Source of the DNA: Candidatus Eiseniibacteriota bacterium | GTDB taxonomy: Bacteria; Eisenbacteria; RBG-16-71-46; CAIMUX01 | Assembly (NCBI GenBank): GCA_020633975.1 | Contig: JACKCR010000003.1 | Coordinates: 62,001-126,000 of the forward strand | DNA length: 64,000 nt | Direction: 5' to 3' | In this document: positions 46,377 to 57,300 of the stretch, piece by piece | Numbering within the stretch: position 1 is the stretch's first letter | Layout of the letters: each line of letters starts with the position of its first letter | Made by a program: the position numbers and the translations under genes | The notes under the pieces: generated by a model | Seen by the model: the letters and a program-made list of their open reading frames with translations, nothing else | Told to the model about the DNA's origin: nothing | Database searches by the model: none

Positions 46377-47174
46377 TCAGTTCCCTGCGGGTTGGAGTAG
46401 TGCTTCGATCTGGTCCGGGACAGCGAATGCATCGCCGGAGAGATCCGGGTTCGTCACGAACGAAGTGATCGTGATGACCTGATCCATGCCTGCCGCGCGC
46501 TGGATCATCCCGCTCGCGATCTTGAGCCCGCCGAAATCCGAGTACTGGTTGATCTCGACCGAGGCCGGGATGTCTCCCATCTGGTGCTTCACGGTCATCG
46601 AGATCGCCTTCTCGAGGCCCGAGTCCACCGAGTAGAAGTGGGTCTCCTCCGCGCCCTCGGGAGTGGTGAGCTCGAGCCGGTAACATGGCTCGCCGTTCGC
46701 CTCTTCCGTACCGACACACGCTCCCTTCGAGTAGTGCTTCTTCCAGTCGACGAACCAGGCCATGTCGGCACGTCGCTTGTTAGAGGCAGCCTCTTCTCCT
46801 TCGATGAGCCGCGGACCGGACATCAGGGAGAGTTCCCAGACGACATCACCGCTCACACCCTGCGCCTGCTTTCCCGCGCCTGGGATCTCGACTTCCATGA
46901 CCGAGTCTCCCTCGTCGTTGCCCATCATCATGAGCGTGGCGGACAGCCCCATCGCCGGCATCTCGAGCTTGCCGTCGGCGCGATAGCTGTGCACGGACTC
47001 CCATGCCTTCCTTCCGCCCGTGGCCTCGACGTAGCGATTGATGACGTCGTCGACGCTCGGGAGGCCATCACTGCTCTTGGCCATAGCATCGCCTACCTCT
47101 CCGCGGTGACCGCAGGACGTGGAGACGACCGCGAGGACGAGCAGAGGTAGCATCCAAACGATCCGAAGCTTCAT
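46377..47174 (-). CDS. Lipoprotein, LolA/DUF4292-like
   Basis: 265-aa envelope lipoprotein. ATG 47174 follows AAGGAG; Cys21 in LAVVSTSC is the likely lipidation site. The segment VDDVINRYVEATGGRKAWES followed by a long antiparallel beta-sheet is typical of LolA/LolB-like or DUF4292-like lipoproteins that bind lipid or peptide in a half-barrel. It begins 20 bp after the S41 protease gene and is very likely co-transcribed with it. The actual ligand is unknown. Confidence 0.78.
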   Translation of the reverse strand: MKLRIVWMLPLLVLAVVSTSCGHRGEVGDAMAKSSDGLPSVDDVINRYVEATGGRKAWESVHSYRADGKLEMPAMGLSATLMMMGNDEGDSVMEVEIPGAGKQAQGVSGDVVWELSLMSGPRLIEGEEAASNKRRADMAWFVDWKKHYSKGACVGTEEANGEPCYRLELTTPEGAEETHFYSVDSGLEKAISMTVKHQMGDIPASVEINQYSDFGGLKIASGMIQRAAGMDQVITITSFVTNPDLSGDAFAVPDQIEALLQPAGN

Positions 47175-47194
47175 CGATGAGACTCCTTCTGGGT

Positions 47195-48556
47195 TCACTC
47201 CCGGATCCAGGCCAGGGCGGCGTCGAGCACCGGATCCGGGTTCTCGTATAGGTCGAAACGTGAGAACGAAACTTCGACGTCGGGTACCACGCCGGTCCGT
47301 TCGAGCCGGACTTCCTTGGGTGTCGTGTACTCCGCGACGACGAACATGAAGCCATCCCCGTTGGGAAGGCGGACGACGTTGGCGGGAAGCGCGAGTCCAG
47401 CCGTCCTCCCTCCAAAGACGCGGGCAAGTCCAGCTTCCTGAACACCGGCCGTGAACAGCTCGGCCGCGGAGATCGAAAGCTCGTCGGTGAGGATCGCCAC
47501 CTTGCCACCAAAGTGCGGCGGACGAGGGTTCGCAAAGAGTTTGAGGTCCGCATCTCGCATGACCATGTGCCCGAGCTGCGTCGGCTCGCTCACGAGCCAA
47601 CCCACGATTCCTTGGATCATCGGCATGAGCCCGCCGAAGTTCCCGCGCAGATCGATGATGATCCCCTTCTTGCCGTGGAAGGACTCGAACGCGGATTGCG
47701 CCACCGGCATGACGGTCATCGGAGAGAGGAACATCGAGAAACCGAAGATGCCCGCGTCTCCCAGATCCTCGGAGAAGGTTTCGACCGTTTGCTCGGGGAG
47801 GGCGCCGAGCTTGGTCGGCGTGCCTCTCCAGGGCTCGATCGCGAGTGCGACCCGGATCGTGTCGCCAGGCTGGCGACAGAGGACGACCTCTCGTTCCTCA
47901 CCTAGCTTTCCGGTTAGACGACGTTGCGCCACCATCGCAATCGACGTTTCGAATCTGGAGACGGACTCACTCGAGTCTTCCCGCAACGTCTCCGCGAGGT
48001 CGCGCGTCGTCCTTCCATCGATCGAGATGACTTCGTCCCCGGGAACGATTCCTGACTTCTCGGCACTGCTTCCCTTGTCGGTGCGGACCGCGACGAGAGC
48101 GTCTCCGATCCACCGCACATCGAGGCCGACGCTGCCTTCCGAGCTGGGAGCGTCCGCGGCGTCAGCCTCAGCTGTGTCGTCCTCGTCTTCGTAGAGCTTC
48201 CCGTAAGCATCACTCGGAATGATCGCGAAGTGGGACTCGCCGAACGAGAGCGCGAGGGCGGTAACCAGCCGTCTCGCTTCCGCTTTGGACCCGCTGGCCT
48301 CGAGTTCCCTCCGGAGACTGTCAGCGGTTCCCTGCCAGGCGTCGTCGAGTCGCTCGGGTTTGGGATAGCGATCCTCGATCGTCTTCCGGACGAAGTCGAA
48401 CGAGTCGAGGTCCCGAGCGAGTTCTGCCGAGTCCCGGCTCGTGGATCCCTTCGCGATATCGTCTCGATCGGCCGCGCGGACAGGAGACGCCGTGGCGCCG
48501 AACCAGACGAGTACCACGGCCCAGACGAATCCAGCCTCGAGCATCCTTCGACTCAT
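47195..48556 (-). CDS. S41 family (C-terminal processing-like) peptidase with PDZ
   Basis: 453-aa exported serine protease. The signal peptide is FVWAVVLVWFGATASPVRA. A PDZ-like domain lies at about 140-190 (AEKSGIVPGDEVISIDGRTT). The S41 core has IIDLRGNFGGLMP and the nucleophile region TDELSISAAELFTAG, where the Ser of ISAAE is the likely catalytic residue. The usual catalytic Lys position reads GGRTAGLALP, without Lys, as in the tricorn-type branch of the family; activity probably relies on another residue. ATG 48556 has GAGAGAGAGG upstream. The lipoprotein gene follows 20 bp later, suggesting a periplasmic processing pair. Confidence 0.88.
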   Translation of the reverse strand: MSRRMLEAGFVWAVVLVWFGATASPVRAADRDDIAKGSTSRDSAELARDLDSFDFVRKTIEDRYPKPERLDDAWQGTADSLRRELEASGSKAEARRLVTALALSFGESHFAIIPSDAYGKLYEDEDDTAEADAADAPSSEGSVGLDVRWIGDALVAVRTDKGSSAEKSGIVPGDEVISIDGRTTRDLAETLREDSSESVSRFETSIAMVAQRRLTGKLGEEREVVLCRQPGDTIRVALAIEPWRGTPTKLGALPEQTVETFSEDLGDAGIFGFSMFLSPMTVMPVAQSAFESFHGKKGIIIDLRGNFGGLMPMIQGIVGWLVSEPTQLGHMVMRDADLKLFANPRPPHFGGKVAILTDELSISAAELFTAGVQEAGLARVFGGRTAGLALPANVVRLPNGDGFMFVVAEYTTPKEVRLERTGVVPDVEVSFSRFDLYENPDPVLDAALAWIRE

Positions 48557-48683
48557 GAACCTCTCTCTCCAACTCTCCTACCCACGAGGCGTCTTGCGCT
48601 CTCCGGTTTCCGTGGTTCTCCAGACTCTCCGGACCCCGCACTCCTCGTGCGCGGAGAGCCCGGAGAACTCTACCAGTAGTCCG

Positions 48684-49421
48684 TCAATCGTTCGAGGCTC
48701 TCACCCGAAGTTGGTCGCCCAGTCTGTCGAGTCTCTCCTGCCAGAACGACTTGCGGGGCTCGACATCGTCCTTCCCGGCGAGCCTCACGTGCTGGACGCT
48801 GACGCTCGACTTGTTCGGCCCCTTGGGAACGAAGGTGACGTTGACCTGAGTTCCGTCGTCCCAATCGAAGCGGATCGACTTGCCGGGAATCGCAGTCCGG
48901 ATCTTCGCGACACCGGTCTCGAGCCAGGTCCTCCGACGTCGTGCGTCCTGGAACATGGCAAAGAGCACCGTCGCGTCTACCGGATAGGTGCGGGTCTTGT
49001 TCGCATCGAAGCTTCCGTCCGGTCGCTGGCCGACGTCACGCATCCCACGGATCCGCTCGTAGCCGACGGTCACGCTCTGTGCCCACCAGGAGTTCACCGA
49101 CGCGTAGGTCTCGCTTAGGTGACGAGCGATCTCACGATGGGTCCAGGTGTATGCCTCGACTCCGTCGAGTACCTCCACCCACTCAGCCCACGTCTTCCCG
49201 GTCTTCTCATGGACCGCTTCGTCTCGAATGCCAGCCAGGTCGGGCCACTGGGTCTTACCTACAGGAGACTTGGGTATTGCAGAACTTCGGGATGATGGTG
49301 TTTCGCCATGGGAAGGCTCAGGCGATCTCCGGACGACGACGGCACGGGCCGCGGTGTAGGACTCGCCGGTCTTGCGCATACGGTCACGCACGATGCGCTT
49401 GAGGTCTTTGTTCGTCGGCAT
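48684..49421 (-). CDS. DUF4287-like protein with AHSA1/SRPBCC domain
   Basis: 245-aa cytoplasmic protein. The ATG at 49421 follows AAAGGAG. After a basic N-terminus comes a DUF4287-like segment (VHEKTGKTWAEWVEVL ... YASVNSWWAQSVTVGYERIR). The C-terminal 120 residues look like an SRPBCC/AHSA1-type lipid- or ligand-binding fold (VDATVLFAMFQDARRRRTWL ... VNVTFVPKGPNKSSVSVQHV). This combination is known in many bacteria without an assigned role. The gene is divergent from the TPR histidine kinase. Confidence 0.8.
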   Translation of the reverse strand: MPTNKDLKRIVRDRMRKTGESYTAARAVVVRRSPEPSHGETPSSRSSAIPKSPVGKTQWPDLAGIRDEAVHEKTGKTWAEWVEVLDGVEAYTWTHREIARHLSETYASVNSWWAQSVTVGYERIRGMRDVGQRPDGSFDANKTRTYPVDATVLFAMFQDARRRRTWLETGVAKIRTAIPGKSIRFDWDDGTQVNVTFVPKGPNKSSVSVQHVRLAGKDDVEPRKSFWQERLDRLGDQLRVRASND

Positions 49422-49794
49422 TCCGATCTCCTTTGGCTCTGGCGCGACGCGAAACGGCGTCCCACCTACCTCGCAAGCACACTCCCCAGCAGTGAGCCCG
49501 CGCGGCGCGCAAAGGCTCGGAATTCGCGCGTCCGGAGGTACTCCCTCCTTTGCCCCACGAGGACCGGCGCTGGGGGTCGGTCAAAGGGGTTTGGCGAGGA
49601 CCGTCGCCGGTGGCGAGGATGACGGAGGTGCCCTGGTTCCGTCAAGAACGAGCGGAGGACGAGCCGAGAGCGCGCCGAGGTCGACAATGGCTCGGCACGT
49701 TCCGAGTTCGAGCGTGGAGTGGTGACTCGATATGAGAGGGTCGATTGCTCGCGGGACTGCTAGACTCTCGTGGCGTCAACTTCGAGGAGGAAGC
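49422..49794. other. 373-bp divergent intergenic region
   Basis: No gene is supported. It contains the leader of the DUF4287-like gene on the left and, on the right, the GAGGAGGAAGC ribosome site of the hybrid kinase at 49783-49793. I see no repeat or strong hairpin. Confidence 0.55.
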
Positions 49795-52260
49795 ATGAGC
49801 AGTGCCCACAACGGCGGAGGGCCACCCGGCGTCGAGGGCGATCCCCACCAGAATGGACGAAGCGACGATCCGGAGATCGTCCGGCTGCGTGAAGCGATGT
49901 ACGCGTCCCTCGCCGACCGGATCGCGATCGCTGAGCGCGTGGCAGAGTCCGCAGCAAAGCGGCGCAACGATGCCGTGGCGGCACTGGCAAACGCGGTGCT
50001 CGCGAACGCACTCGGCGAGCATGGCAACCTAGACCGCTCCTTCGAGCACGCGGACATCGCGATCTCCGCTGCGGACGCCAGCAAGGACGATGCAGTCCTG
50101 GCGCAAACGCACGCTCGCCTCATCAGTGTCTACATACGGGCAGGTAGGACGGATCAGGCCGAGAGGTCCGCGCAGATCACCCTGTCGAAGTTCGACCTCT
50201 TGCCGGCCAACGAACGTGGAGAAGCGCTCACTCAACTCGGGATGGCCCGAAGCCACCACGCGGACTTTGCCGGAGCGATCGACCTCTATCTCCGCGCCAT
50301 CGCCGAGCACGAGCGATCAGGCTCGATGCGTGGACTCGCTCGGGCCCACTTCAACCTCTCCCAGGTCTACCGCCGTGAGGGAGACAACGACGCCTCGTAT
50401 CGTCACCTGCACATCTCGGGCGACATCTCTCGAAGCAATGGGCTCCTCGAAGGAGTCATGCACTGTGAGATGAACCTGGGAACCTACCTCTCCGAGGACG
50501 ATCGCCCCGAGGAAGCTCTGCGCCACCTGGAAGCTGCGCAAATGCTCGCCCAGAAGACCGACAACCTGGTCGTCGTCGCTTGGACTTCGTTCGGACGCGC
50601 GCGCATCGCAGGTAAGCAGGGAAGGCTCGAAGAAGCTCGAACGAACTGTGAGCGCGCCATGGAACTGGGCATCCAGTCTGGATACGCGGCTCTTCAGGTG
50701 CTGTGCTTGCGAGAGCTCGCCCAGCTCGATGTGGCAGAGGACCGCATCGAGGGAGCTCTCTCTCACCTCCATGCCGCTGAGGCCATCGCCGAGGAAGCCA
50801 ATGTGGGGGACCTCGTGCTCAGCATCTGCGAGTTCGCCGCGGACATCCTGGAGCGAGCAGGCAGGTTCGAGGAGGCACTGCGGCGTGTGCGCCAAGCGAC
50901 CACGATTCGGACTCGGCTCTTCAACGAACAGAAGGCACGTCAGCTCGCCGAGCTCCGGGCGGGACTCGAGCTACAGGGCGCGATGCGTGAGGCCGAAGCG
51001 GAACGCAACCGAAACGCCACACTTCTGGAAGCGAGAGAGACGGCTGAAGCGGCGACCCGTGCGAAGAGCACGTTCCTGGCGATGATGTCCCACGAGATCC
51101 GTACCCCGATCAACGGCGTCATCGGGGCAACCGACCTTCTCCTCCGGACGGGCCTGACGCAGGAACAACGAGAGTTCGCGACCCTCGCCAAGACCAGTGG
51201 CGAAACGCTGCGCGCGATCGTCGACGACATCCTGGACTTCTCCAAGGTGGAGGCGGGGAAGCTCGCACTGGAGCGGACGGAGTTCGACCTGCACTCGACG
51301 ATCCAGGCCGCTGTCCAGCCCTTCTCTCTTCGAGCCTCCGAGCGGAAGATCCAGTTTCAGGTCGATGTCGACCCAGGAGTGCCGACCAAGCTCGTCGGAG
51401 ATCCTCTCCGCCTTCGTCAGCTGCTCACGAACCTCGTCGGCAACGCGTTCAAGTTCACGGAAACGGGGCAAGTCCGAGTCCGCATTTCCACGGCTCTCGA
51501 GGGGAAGGAACTTCAGGTGTCGGTCGAGGACACCGGCATCGGGATCCCATCCGACCAGATGAATCGACTGTTCGATCCGTTCGTCCAGGCTGACGATTCC
51601 ATAGCGCGCCGGTTCGGTGGAACCGGGTTGGGGCTCGCAATCTGTCAACGGCTCGTGGACGCCGCGAACGGACGGATGGGTGTCGAGAGCGAACCGGGCG
51701 TGGGATCGACGTTCTGGTTCACCCTGCCACTGGAACTTCCCAGGACGCGACCGGCCCCGCCCGAACGTTCCAACGGTATACGTTTCGATAGCAATGGCCA
51801 TCCGGACGGGACCAGCGCGGTTGCCCAAGACGCTCATTCACGTCGGTCCGGTGGCGGAACACGGCCCGGTCTCTCGGTGCTGGTTTGCGAGGACAACCTC
51901 GTCAACCAGGCGGTCATCTCCGGACTCGTGGAGCGACTAGGTCACCGAGCGCAGGTGGCGGCCGACGGCCACGAAGCACTGGCCTACCTCTCGGAGCGGC
52001 GATACGACCTCGTCTTGATGGACGTGCAAATGCCCGGACTCGACGGCGTCGAAACGACACGAGTCATCCGGGCCGGGCGCGGGGTACTCGACCCGGAAGT
52101 CCCGATACTTGCGTTGACGGCACATGCTCTGGGCGACGATCGGAAACGTTGTCTCGAAGCGGGAATGACGGACTTCCTCGCAAAACCCGTCACCGGTGCG
52201 GACATCGAAGCGAAGCTCGCGGAACTCGCCCTCGTCCCTCGGGAACAACCTACGGCCTAG
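49795..52260 (+). CDS. TPR-containing hybrid histidine kinase
   Basis: 821-aa cytoplasmic sensor kinase without membrane segments. ATG 49795 has GAGGAGG upstream. Residues about 30-370 are TPR repeats (e.g. [40 protein letters not shown]). A coiled coil links to HisKA, with phospho-acceptor His433 in [15 protein letters not shown]. The ATPase domain has the N-box [20 protein letters not shown] and [12 protein letters not shown]-terminal receiver domain carries Asp743 in [13 protein letters not shown]. Sensing is probably through TPR-mediated protein contact. The downstream partner, an HPt protein or regulator, is not in the window. Its stop overlaps that of the convergent gene in CTAG. Confidence 0.95.
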   Translation: MSSAHNGGGPPGVEGDPHQNGRSDDPEIVRLREAMYASLADRIAIAERVAESAAKRRNDAVAALANAVLANALGEHGNLDRSFEHADIAISAADASKDDAVLAQTHARLISVYIRAGRTDQAERSAQITLSKFDLLPANERGEALTQLGMARSHHADFAGAIDLYLRAIAEHERSGSMRGLARAHFNLSQVYRREGDNDASYRHLHISGDISRSNGLLEGVMHCEMNLGTYLSEDDRPEEALRHLEAAQMLAQKTDNLVVVAWTSFGRARIAGKQGRLEEARTNCERAMELGIQSGYAALQVLCLRELAQLDVAEDRIEGALSHLHAAEAIAEEANVGDLVLSICEFAADILERAGRFEEALRRVRQATTIRTRLFNEQKARQLAELRAGLELQGAMREAEAERNRNATLLEARETAEAATRAKSTFLAMMSHEIRTPINGVIGATDLLLRTGLTQEQREFATLAKTSGETLRAIVDDILDFSKVEAGKLALERTEFDLHSTIQAAVQPFSLRASERKIQFQVDVDPGVPTKLVGDPLRLRQLLTNLVGNAFKFTETGQVRVRISTALEGKELQVSVEDTGIGIPSDQMNRLFDPFVQADDSIARRFGGTGLGLAICQRLVDAANGRMGVESEPGVGSTFWFTLPLELPRTRPAPPERSNGIRFDSNGHPDGTSAVAQDAHSRRSGGGTRPGLSVLVCEDNLVNQAVISGLVERLGHRAQVAADGHEALAYLSERRYDLVLMDVQMPGLDGVETTRVIRAGRGVLDPEVPILALTAHALGDDRKRCLEAGMTDFLAKPVTGADIEAKLAELALVPREQPTA

Positions 52261-54137
52261 CGTTCGCCCTCCACCATCGCACGCTCGACCGCATCCTTGA
52301 CTCCGTATGGATCGGCGTCGACAGCCTCGTCCACCGGCCAGGCTTCACCTCTGTCCATGGCCGCCCTTACCTCCGCCCTTCGCTCCTCGTCGACCCAGAA
52401 GACTTGCCACTCTTCGATCTGCTGGAACCGCTTCGGAACGTAGAACTCCGGGAACCCGACGTAGTCGAAGTAGGCGAGACGGATGTAGGGGGCCTGGAAG
52501 AGCGGGAGATAGAACGCTTCGTCCTGAATGATCGCATCGAGCCGATGCATCGCGTCCAGACGGTGTTCCTTGCTCATGTCGTAGCGGTAGACGTCGATCA
52601 GAGAATCCGTCACCGCGCTTCCGAAGGCCCAGATGTTGTTGTTGTTCGTGGAAGAAAGGAAGTCGGAGTGGAAGTACTGATGCGGAGCCGGGTAGTACCC
52701 CGTGGCGCGGCTCATGAGGAGCGCTTCGTACTCGCGTTCGAGCCCTCGCTGGAACGCCGTCCCCGGTTCGAGGAGACTCAGCTCGACGTCGATCCCGAGC
52801 TTCTCCCACGTCTGTTTCATCACGGTGAAGAATGCACTCCAAGCACGACTTCCGTAGACGAGAGTGAAGCTGGCTCGACGTCCGGACTCGTCCACGAAGA
52901 TGCCGTCCGATCCGCGAGTAGTGTACCCAGCGGCCGCGAGGTGCTCCCGACACTTCTTCGGATCGAAGCCGTACGGCGCTAGATCCGTGTTCTCATACTC
53001 CGTCCCCTCGAACGCAGAGACCTTCCGGTAGTAGGCGTCGTACATCAGGTTGTGGTTGAGGCCATGGAAGTCGAACGCGTACTGGACGGCCTTTCGGAAG
53101 TCCTTGTTCTGAAAAATCGGCTTCGTGAGGTTGAATGCGATCCCCTGCATCCCCTGGGGGTACTCGACGAAGATCCTCTTCTTCTTCGCCCATCCATTCT
53201 CCAGGACCCGAACGTCGAGCCCCGTCGCCCACTTCTTTGCGGATCCCACGAGGTAGAAGTCGATCTCACCCTTCTGGAAGAAGTCGAAGGCACGATCCGG
53301 ATCCGAGATGACCATGAGTTCGATCCGATCGACGTTGTAGAGCCCCTGGAAGTAGCGTTTGTCCGCCCCCCACCAGTCCTCGATCTTGGAGAAGACGACC
53401 TTCTGGCCGTTGACTGTCTCGGAGATGACATAGGGCCCGACGCCGACGGCCGGTTCGAGGTTGTTCTTTCGGATCCACTCGTCGTTCAGCTCGTGCACGT
53501 GCTTCGGAAGGGGGAACAGGTTCAGGTCGTAGAGGGGTCTCCAGCTCGGGTTCTTTCCGACGACTTCGAGCGTGTGGGGACCAAGCGCTCTCACGGACTC
53601 GTAGGTCTCGTCGACATAGGTGTTCCAGAACGGATCGATGATGTATTCGCTGCTGAGCATCTCGAGCGCAAAGACGAAGTCCTCCGCTGTGATCGGCTTT
53701 CCGTCCGACCACCGTGCATCTGGATCGAGCTGGTAGTAGATCGTTCGCTGATCGTCCATGACCTTCCAGTGCGTGGCGAGGCACGGAATGTACTCGTCCG
53801 TGGTCGGATGCATCCGGACGAGGGTGAAGTCCGTTGTCTGGGAACGGTTCCAGGCGGCAAACCCGTCGTTCGAATCAGGGCCGACGAGTCGGAATGTGAG
53901 CGGATAGGCGGCGAGCCAGGAGCGGAACGTCCCGCCCTTCGGGGCGTTCGGGTCGCCGATGAAGGGCTGGTCGTCGTTCGTCTCCCACTCGATGGTCGAG
54001 AGGTCCACCTCCCCAGCCGCAAGGTCCGCCCGACCGAGGAGGCCGGGTATCGCCGCCGCTCGCACCTGCAGCGCCGCCAGGCTGAGGAGAGTGCCCAAAA
54101 GGAAGGCCGCCACATCGAGGGTCGTTCTCGTTCGCAT
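52257..54137 (-). CDS. Family 5 extracellular solute-binding protein (YejA-like)
   Basis: 626-aa periplasmic substrate-binding protein for an oligopeptide or nickel-type ABC importer. ATG 54137 follows GGAGATGAC; the signal peptide is [19 protein letters not shown]. The SBP_bac_5 fold is clear: [46 protein letters not shown] and [20 protein letters not shown]. The [10 protein letters not shown] opening is typical of the YejA/COG4166 branch, which takes up peptides such as microcin C. No permease or ATPase genes are adjacent, so it is an orphan that must use a transporter encoded elsewhere. It is convergent with the hybrid kinase. Confidence 0.93.
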   Translation of the reverse strand: MRTRTTLDVAAFLLGTLLSLAALQVRAAAIPGLLGRADLAAGEVDLSTIEWETNDDQPFIGDPNAPKGGTFRSWLAAYPLTFRLVGPDSNDGFAAWNRSQTTDFTLVRMHPTTDEYIPCLATHWKVMDDQRTIYYQLDPDARWSDGKPITAEDFVFALEMLSSEYIIDPFWNTYVDETYESVRALGPHTLEVVGKNPSWRPLYDLNLFPLPKHVHELNDEWIRKNNLEPAVGVGPYVISETVNGQKVVFSKIEDWWGADKRYFQGLYNVDRIELMVISDPDRAFDFFQKGEIDFYLVGSAKKWATGLDVRVLENGWAKKKRIFVEYPQGMQGIAFNLTKPIFQNKDFRKAVQYAFDFHGLNHNLMYDAYYRKVSAFEGTEYENTDLAPYGFDPKKCREHLAAAGYTTRGSDGIFVDESGRRASFTLVYGSRAWSAFFTVMKQTWEKLGIDVELSLLEPGTAFQRGLEREYEALLMSRATGYYPAPHQYFHSDFLSSTNNNNIWAFGSAVTDSLIDVYRYDMSKEHRLDAMHRLDAIIQDEAFYLPLFQAPYIRLAYFDYVGFPEFYVPKRFQQIEEWQVFWVDEERRAEVRAAMDRGEAWPVDEAVDADPYGVKDAVERAMVEGER

Positions 54138-54390
54138 GTCATCTCCATCGCTCGTCGCCCGTGTCGGACGGGAATCGCCCATCGCAGTCGACAACCTGGC
54201 TCACCACGGTATCCGGTTGGCGTTGCGTCGCCATTGGGGCAGTCTATTTCCGCGGGGCGCTCCAGGCCACCGGATAGGCGACACCTCCGCGTTGTCTCTA
54301 CCTATGAGGTTCGCCATGGCCCCTGGCGCTCGCTGTAGCCTCCTAGGCCCCGCAACGACCGCGCACCCCGTCAGCCCCCCGATGCGAGCC

Positions 54391-57300
54391 TCACGCCACG
54401 GGTCGACGCAGCTTCCGTTCCTCCTTCCACGCATAGAGCACCGGAACCATCAGTGTGTTGAGGAGGACGAAGAGAACGCCTCCGAACGATGGAATCGCCA
54501 TCGGTACCATGATCTCCGCTCCTCGGCCGGTCGAGCTGAGGACAGGTAGAAGTGCGAGCAAGGTGGTTCCGGTCGTCATGAGACAGGGACGGATCCGTCG
54601 CGCGCCGGCTTCGAGCGCGGCCTGCCGAACTCCATCGACCGTCCTTGGGCGTCTCTTCTTGAAGCTCTGACCGAGGTAGGTTCCAACGATCACTCCGTCG
54701 TCGGTCGCAATCCCGAAGAGGGCCAGGAATCCGACCCAAACAGCCACGCTCAGGTTGAGAGGGTGGACGCCAAAGAGCTGCTGCATGGGGACCCCGAACA
54801 CTCCGAAGTCCAGGAACCAGCTTCGTCCGTAGAGCCAGAGCAACACGAAGCCACCTGCCCACGCCACTCCGACCGCAGAGAAGACGAACGACGTCATCGC
54901 GATCGAGCCGAACTGGAGGTACAAGATGAGGAAGATCGCAGCGAGTGCGAGGGGCAGCACCCAAGAGAGGGTGCGCTGGGCGTGCACCTGGTTCTTGTAG
55001 CTCCCCGCGAACTCGTAGCTCACGCCCTGTGGCACGACGAACTCCCCGGATGCGATCTCGTCCTCGATGTATCGGGAAGCCTGCTCGACCACGTCGACTT
55101 CGGCGAATCCGGGCTTCTTGTCGAAGAGCACGTAGCCGACCAGAAACGTGTTCTCACCCTTGATCATCTGCGGTCCACGAACGTAGTCGATCGTCGCGAG
55201 CTGCCCGAGAGGCACCTGTGCGCCCGCGGGTGTCGCGACGAGAACGCGACGGAGATCATCGAGATCTTCGCGTAGCTCGCGCGCGTACCGGAGCCGCACA
55301 TCGTACCGTTCCCGTCCCTCCACCGTTCGTGTCACCGCGCGCCCACCGATCGCGGTCTCGATGACATCCTGAACGCTTCGGACATGGAGCCCATATCGTG
55401 CGATCGCCTCACGGTCGATCCGGATCTCCAAGTACGGCTTCCCGACGATCCGGTCCGCGGTGACTGCGTTCGGCTCTACCGTCGGAACCTCTGCGAGCAC
55501 TCTCTCGAGCTCGATACCGAACTGCTCGATGGAACCGAGATCGGGGCCGGATACCTGGATCCCCATCGGTGCGCGCATTCCACTCTGGAGCATGACGAGT
55601 CGAGCTGCGATCGGTTGCAGCTTGGGTGCGCCCGTCGTCCCGGGGATACGAGCCGCTTGCTCGATCACCTGCCAGATGTCGTCCTCGTTCTGGATCCCCG
55701 ACCACGCGTCCCGTCCCGGGTTGAGTTCCGGATCGAGCGCAGGACGCCAGAGACGGAAGGGCTGTCCGCGATCGTCGGGGACGAGTGCGCCGTCCTCGCG
55801 TCGCTCGTACTTCCCTTGCACGACGTACGGTTTCCCGTCTGGCGCAAGAAGCGGAGTCCCGCGCACGTCGCGCACGTAGTCGGTCTCGCCACGATCGAAT
55901 CGGAACCGGAGACGGCCACCCGCGTCGTCCTCCAGGTACGTCGGACTGTAGGTGATGATGGTCTCGATCATCGAGATCGGCGCGGGGTCGAGCGCAGAGT
56001 CGACACGACCGATCTTCCCGACCGCAGTCTCCACTTCGGGAATCGCTCCGATCGCCATGTCTTGGGTCTGCAACACCTCCTTCGCTTCCCCAAGTGACGC
56101 GTGCGGCATCGTCGTCGGCATGAGAAGGAACGATCCTTCGTCGAGTGGCGGCATGAACTCTTTGCCGAGCCCGGGAACGGCATGAGCCAAGTGGGCCACT
56201 GGCTGGAAGACCCGTATCGGCTGGGGTAGCCATCCGAAGAACGCATCGAAGCCGAGCCAGATCAAACCGCCGAACAGGGTGAGAACGAGCGGAACGGACA
56301 AGAACCCGGCCTTGTGACGCAGGGCCCAGGAGAGGAGTCGCGGGTAGAGCCTCTGGAACCCCAGGAGCAGGCAGAGCAGCCCTCCCATCACCACGGCCAC
56401 GAAGACGAAGTTGCGAATCCCTCCACGCTCGGGACCGAGCGGCAACCAGGTCCGCGACAGCCAGACGAGGACGACGAGCAGAAGCACGCCGAGGCCGAGT
56501 CGGCTCGGTGTGACACGCGCCCACATCCCACGGAAGCCTGTCCGCCGAGAGCCTTCCTCCGGCGGAGTAGCACCCGCAGAGCCTCGCCTCGGGCGGAGCA
56601 GGAGATCGGTGAGCGGAGGAAGCACGATCACGGCGACCAACGCAGATGCGAGAAGCGCGAAGGTCTTCGTGAACGCGAGAGGCCCGAAGAGCTTCCCTTC
56701 GGGTCCGGTCATCGCGAAGACAGGAAGGAAGCCGACGACAGTCGTAGCCACCGCGGTGAGAACCGCGGTCCCGACCTCTCGGGTGGCTAGGAACACCGTG
56801 CGTGTCGTCCGAACAGGATCGTCTTGTCGCCGTAGCCGGGAGAGTACGTTCTCGGTGATGACGATTCCCATGTCCACCATCGTCCCGATCGCAATGGCGA
56901 TCCCCGACAGCGCTACGACGTTTGCGTCGATCCGGAACAGCTTCATCGCCACGAAGCAGAAGAGCACGGAAAGGGGCAGGACGAGCGACACTAGGAGCGC
57001 GCCGCGCACATGAAGCACGAGAACGAGGACAACGAGAATGGTGACGAGGATCTCGTCACGGAGCGCATGCCGGAGGGTGCCCAGCGTATCGTGGATCAGT
57101 TCCGTTCGGTCGTAGAAGGGAACGATGGTCACCCGGCTCACCGTTCCGTCTTCCAGAGTTCGCTCGGGAAGCCCCGCGGAGATCTGTGCGATCTTCGCCT
57201 TCACGTTCTCGATCGTCTCGAGCGGGTTGGCGCCATGACGAACTACGACTACCCCTCCCACTACCTCCGCCCCGTCCTTGTCGAGCACACCTCTACGCTC

